DNA from: DAIRVC01 sp036803025 | Lineage (GTDB): Bacteria; Chloroflexota; Anaerolineae; Anaerolineales; E44-bin32 | DNA: 29,638 nt | Direction of reading: 5' to 3' | NCBI GenBank assembly: GCA_036803025.1 | Contig: DAIRVC010000013.1 | Location: 1 to 29,638, forward strand | Shown: one piece after another, positions 16,209-27,186 of the stretch | Layout: each line of letters opens with the position of its first letter | Numbering within the stretch: the first letter of the stretch is position 1 | Translations under genes and position numbers: made by a program | Notes under the pieces: model-generated | Told to the model about the DNA's origin: nothing | The model's database searches: none | What the model saw: the letters and a program-made list of their open reading frames with translations, nothing else

Positions 16209-16766
16209 ATGCTTCAGCGTGTCGGTCCCTTCCTGGGGGGCCTCTTCGGAGGCTTGCTCTCCGCTGCCGTCATCCTGCTGGTCGCCGCTGGCCCACGCGG
16301 CGAGCCCATCCGCCTGGAACCTCCACCGACGCCTGAACCGGCGCGCGTGCACGTCGCGGGGGCCGTCCTCCACCCCGGCGTCTACGAGGTGCCGGCCGGC
16401 TCGATTGTTGCCGATGCCGTTCAGGCAGCCGGGGGTCCACTGCCGCAGGCACAGACAGATCGCCTCAACCTGGCCGAGCCTGTGCGCGACGGTCAGCTGG
16501 TCTACCTGCCTGGGCCCGAGAGCCCGTCGCCGACCGTTGGCGCGGCACCCGATGCTCCCGCTCCGCTCGCAGGGGCCGTCGGGATCAATAGCGCGACTGC
16601 GCCGGAGCTGGAACGCCTCCCCGGCATAGGACCCGCACTGGCCGAGGCGATTGTCGAGTATCGCGAGACTCATGGTTTCTTCCAGAGCCTGGACGGACTG
16701 CTCGACGTGCCCGGCATCGGCCCAGCCAAGATGGACCTACTGCGCGAATGGATCACGCTTGAGTAA
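16209..16766 (+). CDS. comEA: ComEA-like DNA-binding protein (SLBB + helix-hairpin-helix)
   Basis: The 185-residue protein has an N-terminal membrane anchor (about 10-28), a Pro-rich linker, a SLBB/soluble-ligand-binding domain (about 45-102, VHVAGAVLHPGVYEVPAGS), and a C-terminal double helix-hairpin-helix domain (about 125-185) with INSATAPELERLPGIGP and DVPGIGPAKM. ComEA binds incoming double-stranded DNA at the cell surface during natural transformation. The ATG at 16209 follows a G-rich ribosome binding site and lies downstream of the predicted promoter; a start at 16134 would precede transcription. No comEC follows here, so it is separated from the channel gene. Other ComEA-like proteins may serve general DNA binding. 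Confidence 0.9.
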   Translation: MLQRVGPFLGGLFGGLLSAAVILLVAAGPRGEPIRLEPPPTPEPARVHVAGAVLHPGVYEVPAGSIVADAVQAAGGPLPQAQTDRLNLAEPVRDGQLVYLPGPESPSPTVGAAPDAPAPLAGAVGINSATAPELERLPGIGPALAEAIVEYRETHGFFQSLDGLLDVPGIGPAKMDLLREWITLE

Positions 16767-16792
16767 GGGGACGCCGCGGTCGGCATCGCGTG

Positions 16793-16798
16793 TATAAT
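16793..16798 (+). promoter_or_regulatory. -10 box of mutM (probably leaderless)
   Basis: A perfect TATAAT is followed by CCCGGCG and then the mutM ATG, only seven bases away. No ribosome binding site fits between them. The -35 region is weak. Confidence 0.6.
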
Positions 16799-16805
16799 CC
16801 CGGCG

Positions 16806-17633
16806 ATGCCTGAGCTGCCCGAGGTGGAAACGATTGTCCGTCAGCTGCAGAACGGACATCGAGACGCCCCGACACTGGCCGGCATGGCGGTCAGCGATGT
16901 GACCCTGCACTGGCCTCGGCATATCGCCGCGCCGTCTCCGGCAGGCTTTCGCCGCCGCCTGCGCGGGCGAACGATCGAAGCCGTCAGCCGCCGCGGCAAG
17001 TACCTGGTCTTCCGACTCGACCAGGGGTTTCTGCTGATCCATCTGAAAATGAGCGGGGACCTGCTCGTTCAGCGCTCGGCCGAACCCCGCGATCGCGCCG
17101 AGCGGACCGTGCTCCGCCTGGCCGGCGGGTGGGAGCTGCGCTTCAACGACACACGCAAGTTCGGCAAGGTCTATTTGCTCGACGACCCGGGACCGATCCT
17201 CAGCGCGCTCGGCCCGGAGCCGCTCGATCGGTGCTTCACGCCCACCGTCCTGCGCGAGCGATTGGGCGCCCGGCGCCGCATCCTCAAGCCCCTGCTCATG
17301 GATCAGACCTTCCTGGCCGGGCTGGGCAACATCTACGCGGACGAAGCCCTGCATCGGGCCCGGCTGCACCCCCGCCGCATGAGTCACTCGCTGACGCCGG
17401 CCGAGGGGTCCGCCCTGTGGAGAGGCATACGGGCCTCCCTCCGCAGCGGGCTGCGGCACAACGGCGCCAGCATCGACTGGGTATTCCGCGGCGGCGGCTT
17501 CCAGAACCACTTTCGGGTCTATGGCCGGTCGGGGAAACCCTGCCGCACATGCGGCACGCCGATCGAACGGATCGTTCTCGGGCAGCGCTCCACGCACTTC
17601 TGCCCCAGTTGCCAGCCGGAGGCTCCCAGATGA
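16806..17633 (+). CDS. mutM: Formamidopyrimidine-DNA glycosylase (Fpg/MutM)
   Basis: The 275-residue enzyme has the invariant N-terminus PELPEVETIV with catalytic Pro2 and Glu3, the lysine in RRGKYLVF, HLKMSGDL, and the C-terminal zinc finger C-x2-C-x16-C-x2-C ending in GQRSTHFCPSCQ with the DNA-contacting Arg. It excises 8-oxoguanine and formamidopyrimidines from DNA and cuts the strand by beta,delta-elimination. The ATG at 16806 gives the exact MPELPE start, which the family requires, and lies seven bases after a TATAAT box. The stop overlaps the ATG of the next gene (ATGA), giving translational coupling to a small membrane protein. Confidence 0.97.
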   Translation: MPELPEVETIVRQLQNGHRDAPTLAGMAVSDVTLHWPRHIAAPSPAGFRRRLRGRTIEAVSRRGKYLVFRLDQGFLLIHLKMSGDLLVQRSAEPRDRAERTVLRLAGGWELRFNDTRKFGKVYLLDDPGPILSALGPEPLDRCFTPTVLRERLGARRRILKPLLMDQTFLAGLGNIYADEALHRARLHPRRMSHSLTPAEGSALWRGIRASLRSGLRHNGASIDWVFRGGGFQNHFRVYGRSGKPCRTCGTPIERIVLGQRSTHFCPSCQPEAPR

Positions 17634-18370
17634 CTGCCGACAACTTCCTCATCTTCGGCATCGTCCTGATCGTGGCCAGCGTCGCACTGGGCCTGATCGC
17701 CTACGCATTCGTGCTCAACCGGCGCGAGGCCGAGAAGCACGGCGCAGAGGACGAGGCGCCCTCGCCGACGGAGACCGAAGAACCACTGCCCGAAACCCCT
17801 GCCCCGCCCGTGACCGTTCAACGTGAGGCCGCCGCACCGTCGTGGGTGCGGGGCCTCTCGCAGCCGCCAGCCGCCGCTCCGGCGCCGGCGCCGAGCGCGC
17901 CCTCTCCCGCCCCTCCTCCCAGCGCGCGGCCCACCGCCACGCCTGTGGCAGTCATCATGCGTGAGGATTCCAGTGGGCGGGTCTTCATTCGTATGGGCGA
18001 ACGGGAATTGAGGCGGCCGGAAGACGTGCGCGACCCAGTCGACCGCGCCCTGCTCGACGGGCTACTCTCAGGTCTGAACAGGCTGGCCGCCCTCCCTCAA
18101 CCCGGCGCGGCAACCCCGGTCGTGACGGAAGGCTACAGCGAGACCCCGTCTCGCCCGCTAAGTATGGTCGAACAGATCAACAACATCATCGAACAGAAAC
18201 TCTCGAAGCTTGTGGGAGCGCAGCGGGCTGTCCGTCTGGTGGAAGGCACCGCCGGGTCGGTCAGGGTGTACGTCGGCGTGGACCGCTACGATACCATCGA
18301 CGATGTCCCCGACGCCGAAGTGCGGCGCGTCATCCGCGAAGCGGTAGCCGAGTGGGAGGCGCGCGCCTAG
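17630..18370 (+). CDS. Single-pass membrane protein of unknown function
   Basis: I do not recognise this 246-residue protein. It has one N-terminal membrane helix (about 7-29), an acidic stretch, a long Pro/Ala/Ser-rich linker (about 45-105) and a compact C-terminal domain (about 108-246) that starts AVIMREDSSGRVFIRMGERE and contains MVEQINNIIEQKLSKL and VYVGVDRYDTIDDVPD. The C-terminal domain is probably folded and conserved because it lacks low-complexity sequence. It probably lies on the cytoplasmic side, but the orientation is not certain. The start codon overlaps the mutM stop. Its stop shares the bases CTAG with the stop of the convergent hydrolase gene. Confidence 0.75.
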   Translation: MTADNFLIFGIVLIVASVALGLIAYAFVLNRREAEKHGAEDEAPSPTETEEPLPETPAPPVTVQREAAAPSWVRGLSQPPAAAPAPAPSAPSPAPPPSARPTATPVAVIMREDSSGRVFIRMGERELRRPEDVRDPVDRALLDGLLSGLNRLAALPQPGAATPVVTEGYSETPSRPLSMVEQINNIIEQKLSKLVGAQRAVRLVEGTAGSVRVYVGVDRYDTIDDVPDAEVRRVIREAVAEWEARA

Positions 18371-19218
18371 GCTGCTTCGATCTCGACCGGATCCAATTCC
18401 AGCCGCCCGCCGCGCTCGACCAGGCGGGCGGCCGGCGTCCCAGGATCGTGTTCGAAGATCATCCAGGCACCGGTCTCGAGTGCACGGCGCTGCCAACGCT
18501 GCTTGGTGCGGATGTTCTCCAGAGGCTCGACGTCGAAGGCCGTCAGCCATCCGGCTCGCGTCATGTGAACGGCATAGGTGGCCATGTCGGCGACATACAG
18601 CGCTTGCCATTCCCCGGAGTGAAGAAGGACCGACTGGTGTCCACGGGTGTGACCCCGGGTGACGATGCAGCTCACCTGGTCCGTGACCTCTGTGTCGCCG
18701 TGCAAGTAGTGCAGGCGGCCCTGGGCCGCCAAGGGGGCATAGTTGTCGGGTAGGTACGTTCCGCGCGTGCGAGCGTCCGGATGCGCCGCCTCGGCCCACT
18801 CGAGGCGCTGAACCCAGTAGGTCGCTCGCGGGAAGGTGGCGACGACGGTCCCGTCGGCCAGGGCGGTGTTCCCGCCGCAGTGATCCCAATGCAGGTGCGT
18901 GTTGATGACGACGTCGACGTCTTCGGGAGCCACGCCCGCCCGGGCCAAGCCATCCAGCAGCCCGCCCTTCGGCCGCTCCAACCCCCAGCGCTCGACCTCC
19001 TCTGAGGTCAGCTTGCTGCCCAGGCCGGTGTCGATCAGGATGGTCAACCCGCGCGATCGCACCAGCAGGCAGCGCAGATTCATCGGCAGATCGTTTGCCT
19101 CCGAGGGTGCGTGCTGGCGCTGATAGAGCGCTCGCGGCACCAGGCCGAAGATGCCCCCGGCGTCGGTGCGCACGCACCCGTCATCGACCACCACCAGTTC
19201 CAACTCACCGATTCGCAT
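18367..19218 (-). CDS. Metallo-beta-lactamase-fold hydrolase
   Basis: The 283-residue protein has the H-x-H-x-D-H motif THLHWDHCGG (H108, H110, D112, H113), a third metal-binding histidine in TRGHTRGHQS, and an Asp in YVADMATYAVH, the set that binds two metal ions. The N-terminus ELVVVDDGCVRTDAGGIFGLVP and the overall length resemble the AHL-lactonase/MBL hydrolase group, so ester, lactone or thioester hydrolysis is likely but the substrate is not determined. No signal peptide is present. It begins six bases after the adenosine deaminase stop, so they are co-transcribed. Its stop overlaps that of the convergent gene. Confidence 0.9.
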   Translation of the reverse strand: MRIGELELVVVDDGCVRTDAGGIFGLVPRALYQRQHAPSEANDLPMNLRCLLVRSRGLTILIDTGLGSKLTSEEVERWGLERPKGGLLDGLARAGVAPEDVDVVINTHLHWDHCGGNTALADGTVVATFPRATYWVQRLEWAEAAHPDARTRGTYLPDNYAPLAAQGRLHYLHGDTEVTDQVSCIVTRGHTRGHQSVLLHSGEWQALYVADMATYAVHMTRAGWLTAFDVEPLENIRTKQRWQRRALETGAWMIFEHDPGTPAARLVERGGRLELDPVEIEAA

Positions 19219-19224
19219 GTGCCG

Positions 19225-20280
19225 TCACCCTGACACGAACAGACCGGCCTGAAGCTCCCGCTCCAGCCCGGCTCGCTCCCGGCCGGAGAGGAAGGCGCCC
19301 TGCGCCGCAGCCAACACCAGGCCGCGCAAGCTCACCAATGACAGCCCGAGCGACTCCATAGCCAACGCGTACTCCCCGGAAAGCGTCACCCCGCAGACGC
19401 TCGGATCATCCGTGTTGATCGTCACCTGGAGCCCGGCTTCGATCATGCGCGGCAGCGCATGCTCCTCGATGGCTCCGATCACGCCCGATCGCACGTTGCT
19501 GGTCAAGCAGGTCTCGAAAACTACCCGCCGCTCCCGGCATAGGGACACCGCGCCCGGATCCTCGAGCACGCGTACCCCATGGCTGATGCGGGCAGCCTGC
19601 AGGATCTCGACCGCTTCAACGACCGACCCGGCGTCGCGCCATTCGCCGGCGTGGACGCTGATCCCCAGTCCGGCCTGACGGGCCCCATCCAGGATTCCGC
19701 TGAACGCCGCCGCCGGGAACTCCGCCTCGTTCCCAGCCAGCCCCAGACCGAGGACGCGCTGCCTGCGGTCACACGCCAACTCGACCACCCGCTCCGCCCG
19801 CTCGACGGGCTCGTGCCGGTTCACACTGGCGATCAGACCCACCCGAATTCCTGCCCGAGCCTCGGCCTCCTCCACAGCCGAGATCACCCAGTCAAACACG
19901 TCCTCGAGCGGGAAGGCACGCGCGCTGGCCAGGGCGACCGGCGTGAAGTGAAGCTCGAGGTAGCGAACGCCGTCTTCGGCCGCGTCGGCCACGGCCTCGG
20001 CGGTGATGCGTCGGATGATCTCGCCGGAGACGAAGGCCCGGCGCAGGTGCTCGAACTTCTCCAGGAAGTTGACGTGCGTCGCCGGCTGCCCGGGCAGGAC
20101 CTCGACCCAGGCGCGCAGCTCGGCCGCCTGGCGCGGGAGATCGAGCCCGTGGCGGGCGACCAGTTCGAGCAGAGTCTCGAAGCGAACGGAGCCTTCCAGG
20201 TGCCGGTGGAGCTCAACCTTGGGCAGTCCGACCAGCGACTGTCTGAGCTCGACCCCGGCATCGGCCGCGATCGGTGGCAT
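19225..20280 (-). CDS. add: Adenosine deaminase family protein
   Basis: The 351-residue protein carries the metal and catalytic motifs of adenosine deaminase: HRHLEGS (H25, H27), HAGEWRD with the third histidine, SHGVRV, and NTDDPSVCG with the two aspartates near the C-terminus. Members deaminate adenosine to inosine; adenine deaminases and other nucleoside-like deaminases share the fold, so the exact substrate is only probable. ATG at 20280 is preferred over the adjacent in-frame GTG at 20283. The gene follows secA after about 85 bases and is followed by the hydrolase gene after six. No purine salvage neighbour is visible. Confidence 0.9.
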   Translation of the reverse strand: MPPIAADAGVELRQSLVGLPKVELHRHLEGSVRFETLLELVARHGLDLPRQAAELRAWVEVLPGQPATHVNFLEKFEHLRRAFVSGEIIRRITAEAVADAAEDGVRYLELHFTPVALASARAFPLEDVFDWVISAVEEAEARAGIRVGLIASVNRHEPVERAERVVELACDRRQRVLGLGLAGNEAEFPAAAFSGILDGARQAGLGISVHAGEWRDAGSVVEAVEILQAARISHGVRVLEDPGAVSLCRERRVVFETCLTSNVRSGVIGAIEEHALPRMIEAGLQVTINTDDPSVCGVTLSGEYALAMESLGLSLVSLRGLVLAAAQGAFLSGRERAGLERELQAGLFVSG

Positions 20281-20368
20281 CACACTCAGCCTCGCACCAC
20301 GACAGTAGGGACAAGCCCAAGGCTAGCACACTCGGGCAAGGTGGAGGAATAGGTCGCAGGGACCGCCC

Positions 20369-24403
<4,035 letters not shown>

Positions 24404-24427
24404 GCCGAACCTGACCTCGTCGGGCGG

Positions 24428-24436
24428 ATTATAGCA
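24428..24436 (-). promoter_or_regulatory. Extended -10 promoter of secA
   Basis: On the minus strand TGCTATAAT (TGn plus a perfect -10) lies 24 bases before the secA ATG and is followed by CCGCCC. The leader is short but long enough for a GAGG-type ribosome binding site. Confidence 0.65.
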
Positions 24437-24469
24437 TGCCGACCTGACCCTCCCATTTCCGCGGCAACC

Positions 24470-24498
24470 TTGCCCCGTCCACTCACTTAGCGTAGAGT
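24470..24498 (+). promoter_or_regulatory. Candidate promoter of the DUF4430-like lipoprotein gene
   Basis: TTGCCC (24470-24475), a 17-base spacer and TAGAGT (24493-24498). It is divergent from the secA promoter and lies 22 bases before the GTG start. Confidence 0.4.
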
Positions 24499-24520
24499 CG
24501 GCCGCACCGGGGAAACTGTT

Positions 24521-25021
24521 GTGAGGACCCGAATCCTGCTCACTGGGATTGTCGCGTTCGTGCTGGCCGGATGCGATGCCGCAGCGCCTTCCGGCGTTCT
24601 GGGGCGCGCGGCCGTGGTGGTCATACACGGCGATGGGACGCGCCAGACGGCCTGCCTCAGCCTCGATTCCGACGACACGACCGGCCAGGAGCTTCTGGGC
24701 CGCACAGGCTGGGAGTATCAGATCGACGCCGGGAACGCCATGGGGGTTCTGGTCTGCCAGATCGACGGCGAAGGCTGTGAGTTCCCGGCCGAGAACTGCC
24801 TGTGCCGCTGCAGGCCGGGGCAGCCGTGCCAATACTGGGCCTACTTCAATCACGACCCCGGCGGGGATTGGAGCTACGGCGCACGGGGCGCCAGCCAGCG
24901 GATCGTCCGCGATGGCTCGCTGGACGCCTGGGTCTGGCTGACCAGCGCCAGCGCCGATGAAGCGGCCGCCCCAGTGCTGGAAAGCCTGACCTTCGAGAGC
25001 GTGTGTCCTGCACAACCCTGA
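24521..25021 (+). CDS. Cys-rich lipoprotein, probable DUF4430-like beta-grasp domain
   Basis: The 166-residue product begins with a lipoprotein signal (VRTRILL, hydrophobic core, lipobox LAGC with Cys18). The mature part has the pattern HGDGTRQTACLSL, TGQELL, a Cys-rich LCRCRPGQPC stretch, and QYWAYF...WSYGARGASQRIVRDGSLDAWVW. This matches my memory of the DUF4430/transcobalamin-C-like family, whose members are surface proteins, some tied to cobalamin or other ligand uptake; the assignment is not certain. The cysteines probably form disulfides outside the cell. The start is GTG at 24521, preceded by GGGGA. It is followed by tRNA-Leu within 20 bases. Confidence 0.75.
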   Translation: MRTRILLTGIVAFVLAGCDAAAPSGVLGRAAVVVIHGDGTRQTACLSLDSDDTTGQELLGRTGWEYQIDAGNAMGVLVCQIDGEGCEFPAENCLCRCRPGQPCQYWAYFNHDPGGDWSYGARGASQRIVRDGSLDAWVWLTSASADEAAAPVLESLTFESVCPAQP

Positions 25022-25028
25022 CTCGGGA

Positions 25029-25034
25029 TAGAAT
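25029..25034 (+). promoter_or_regulatory. Weak -10 box before tRNA-Leu(UAA)
   Basis: TAGAAT lies six bases before the tRNA, a spacing similar to that of the other leucine tRNA promoter. A -35 box is not evident, so the tRNA may instead be transcribed with the upstream lipoprotein gene. Confidence 0.35.
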
Positions 25035-25040
25035 GCCTGC

Positions 25041-25124
25041 GGGGCGGTGGCGGAACTGGCAGACGCCGGGGACTTAAAATCCTCTGAGGGCAACCTCGTG
25101 TGGGTTCGACTCCCACCCGCCCCA
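25041..25124 (+). tRNA. tRNA-Leu, anticodon UAA
   Basis: The acceptor stem GGGGCGG (25041-25047) pairs with CCGCCCC (25117-25123); A25124 is the discriminator. The D-arm CTGGCAGAC, the anticodon loop CTTAAAA, a long variable arm (GAGGGCAACCTC) and the T-arm GGGTTCGACTCCC are all present. It reads UUR leucine codons. CCA is not encoded. Confidence 0.95.
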
Positions 25125-25181
25125 TCTCCTGCCCGCGCACAGCCGAAGCACGGACCCCCTGCGTCGACCCTGGCACGCCAC

Positions 25182-25210
25182 TTGCACCCCGACCTCCTGG
25201 CCCGTATACT
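25182..25210 (+). promoter_or_regulatory. Promoter of the CBM9-like lipoprotein gene
   Basis: TTGCAC (25182-25187), 17 bases, TATACT (25205-25210), a good match to consensus at ideal spacing. The ATG is 53 bases downstream, with GGAGGGA at 25254-25260. Confidence 0.65.
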
Positions 25211-25263
25211 GCCTTGAGGCGGCTGGTCGGCCATTCGGCTGAGCCGCCCACCCGGAGGGAAGA

Positions 25264-26172
25264 ATGACTCGGCGCCTGATCCAACGAATCCTGTTGATGC
25301 TTGTGCTCGCCGCGACCGCGGCCGGATGCACGCTCCCCGGTGCGGCGCTGCCGACTCCGTTCACCTTCCCCACCCCGAACCTCACACTGACGGCGATCTT
25401 CGCGCCCACCGCCACTTCGACGGAGGCGCCGCCGACGGTCGAAATCCCGACCATCACGCCCACTGTCCCGGCGCCGACGCTGCCCGGCGGGACACCCGGC
25501 GCCACCGCAACGACCGGCGCCTACACCTCGCGCCCCAACGGTTCTCCCGTCACGGCCGGCTTCATGGCTGCCGCGCCGACGATCGACGGCAGCACCGCGG
25601 AGTGGACCGGGACGGGAAACGCGGCCGATCGGGCCACGTACGGCGCCAGCAATTGGACAGGCACCAGCGACCTCTCAGCCACCTACTTCCTGGGCTGGGA
25701 CACCAACTACCTCTACCTGGCCGTGCGCGTGCGCGACGAACGCTTCGTCCAGGCTGCCTCCGGCCGCTACCTGTATCGCGGTGACAGTGTCGAGATACTC
25801 TTGGATGTCAACCTGGCGACCGACTACACCTCGACCACGCTCTCCAGCGACGACTATCAGTTGGGTCTGTCGCCGGGCAACTTTGCCTCGCTCTCGACCG
25901 AGGCGTACCTCTGGTTTCCGGCCGCTTCCGAAGGCGCCCGTACCGCTGTCGCCGTACGCTCGCGCACGACGACGGACGGATACGAGCTGGAAGCCAGTAT
26001 CCCCTGGAACGTCTTTGGGGTCGTGCCTTCGGACGGCAGCCGCTTCGGATTCGCCTTCTCCGTTTCGGATAACGACGCGCCGTCGACAACCACGCAGCAG
26101 TCGCTCATCTCCGGCGTGAGCACGCGCCGCCTGAGCAACCCGACCACCTGGGGCACGTTGATCCTCGACTGA
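25264..26172 (+). CDS. Lipoprotein with Thr/Pro stalk and CBM9-like domain
   Basis: The 302-residue protein has a lipoprotein signal with lipobox AAGC (Cys22), a long Thr/Pro-rich stalk (about 30-95), and a beta-sandwich domain (about 100-302). The domain starts APTIDGSTAEWTGT and continues TYFLGWDTNYLYLAVRVRDERF, GDSVEILLDVN and YELEASIPWNVFG, the signature of CBM9/DOMON-like sugar- or heme-binding modules. It is expected at the outer face of the membrane, binding carbohydrate or mediating adhesion; it has no catalytic domain. A single promoter and a ribosome binding site precede it and a hairpin ends it, so it is monocistronic. Confidence 0.85.
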   Translation: MTRRLIQRILLMLVLAATAAGCTLPGAALPTPFTFPTPNLTLTAIFAPTATSTEAPPTVEIPTITPTVPAPTLPGGTPGATATTGAYTSRPNGSPVTAGFMAAAPTIDGSTAEWTGTGNAADRATYGASNWTGTSDLSATYFLGWDTNYLYLAVRVRDERFVQAASGRYLYRGDSVEILLDVNLATDYTSTTLSSDDYQLGLSPGNFASLSTEAYLWFPAASEGARTAVAVRSRTTTDGYELEASIPWNVFGVVPSDGSRFGFAFSVSDNDAPSTTTQQSLISGVSTRRLSNPTTWGTLILD

Positions 26173-26200
26173 CCGGCGGCGAGCCTGGTTGAGGATGAAA

Positions 26201-26229
26201 GCGGGGTCCGGGCGAAGCCCGGACCCCGC
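26201..26229. terminator. 13-bp perfect hairpin, bidirectional terminator
   Basis: Bases 26201-26213 pair perfectly with 26217-26229 around a GAA loop. The U-tract is poor (TTGTTCT follows a few bases later). It lies between convergent genes and so probably ends both. Confidence 0.7.
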
Positions 26230-26281
26230 CGCGTGATCCTTGTTCTCGCTGCGAGGCGCGCCCTGCGAAGGGATCTGCTCG

Positions 26282-27184
26282 CTAGCGAGGCACTTCCCGG
26301 GGGTCGAGCATGGCGATCAGGCCCAGCGCCCCCATGTTCGAGAACAGCATCGGCGCCAGGAACGGAGCCCCGCGCACGAATCGCTCTCCGAGGATCGTCC
26401 CCTGTGACGTCAGATTCTCCAGGATATGCAGGACCGTCCCGACAACGCCGACCGCCGCCAGGACCAGGAAGGCTGCCAGCATCACGATCATATCGGCGCG
26501 GCGCGGTCGATCGAGCGCGGCCGCAGTCACAGGCAGGATGGTGCCCAGCACGCCGGCCACCGTCGGGATCCAAAGCCAGGGATTGGCGAAGCCCGTGCGG
26601 GCGTGGTCCAGCACGCTGCTGATGACGGTCGCCAGCGTGCCCAGACCGACCAAGAACAAGAATGCCCGTGTCTTGCTGTAGGGCATGTGCAGGCGCCGAC
26701 CGGCCGGGAGGAGCAGCGTGCCGCTGTCTACCGGGTCCTCGATCCATGCGGCGCTGATCCCCAGCACCCCGACCAGAGCAAAGGTCAGCGGCCCGAGCAG
26801 CGGCGGCGCCCAGACGAGCAGGTCAATGCTGACCCTCTCCCCGACCGGCGCGTTGGGCAGAATGGCGCGCACGAAGTGGTAGTAGGCGCCCAGCAGCCCG
26901 ACCCCGATGCTGAGCACGAAGACGGTCGTCGCCAGGATCGTCGCCGCCGGCCGCCGCCGCAGGGCGATCAGCCCCGCCAGCAGCAGGACGATCCCGGCGC
27001 ACGGGCCAAAGACGATGGGTATCCACTCGCGGGCCGTGATCGTCCCGCTGATGCTGTGCGCCAGGTAGATATCGACGCCCAGGAAGACCTCGTTCACTGC
27101 CGCCATCAACAGCATCAGCTGGTCGCGGCTGAGCGGCAGCCGCAGGGCGCGCGCCTGCGGGATGGCGACCGCCAACGGATACAC
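26282..27184 (-). CDS. Eight-helix membrane protein paired with an octaheme cytochrome
   Basis: I do not recognise a named family for this 300-residue protein. It has about eight hydrophobic segments, the first near residues 23-43 and the last near 270-296. Histidines sit at or near segment ends: in IYLAHS (about 43), AYYHFVR (about 103), VLDHARTG and LHILENL; their placement could bind heme b or quinone, but this is inference. The start is GTG at 27184, two bases after the cytochrome stop, so it is translationally coupled to it. The pairing suggests that it feeds electrons from quinol to the cytochrome, or takes them from it. It lacks the usual NapC/NrfH cytochrome features (no CxxCH motif). 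Confidence 0.75.
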   Translation of the reverse strand: MYPLAVAIPQARALRLPLSRDQLMLLMAAVNEVFLGVDIYLAHSISGTITAREWIPIVFGPCAGIVLLLAGLIALRRRPAATILATTVFVLSIGVGLLGAYYHFVRAILPNAPVGERVSIDLLVWAPPLLGPLTFALVGVLGISAAWIEDPVDSGTLLLPAGRRLHMPYSKTRAFLFLVGLGTLATVISSVLDHARTGFANPWLWIPTVAGVLGTILPVTAAALDRPRRADMIVMLAAFLVLAAVGVVGTVLHILENLTSQGTILGERFVRGAPFLAPMLFSNMGALGLIAMLDPREVPR

Positions 27185-27186
27185 GG

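Noticed and set aside
17129..17629. Upstream extension of the membrane protein frame into mutM
   Set aside because: It lies inside mutM in another frame; the ATG at 17630 overlapping the mutM stop gives a sensible membrane-anchor N-terminus.
24404..25234. N-terminal extension of the secA frame by about 277 codons
   Set aside because: The frame lacks secA homology before MLKNITKRLG, crosses the secA promoter and runs antisense to a lipoprotein gene and a tRNA.
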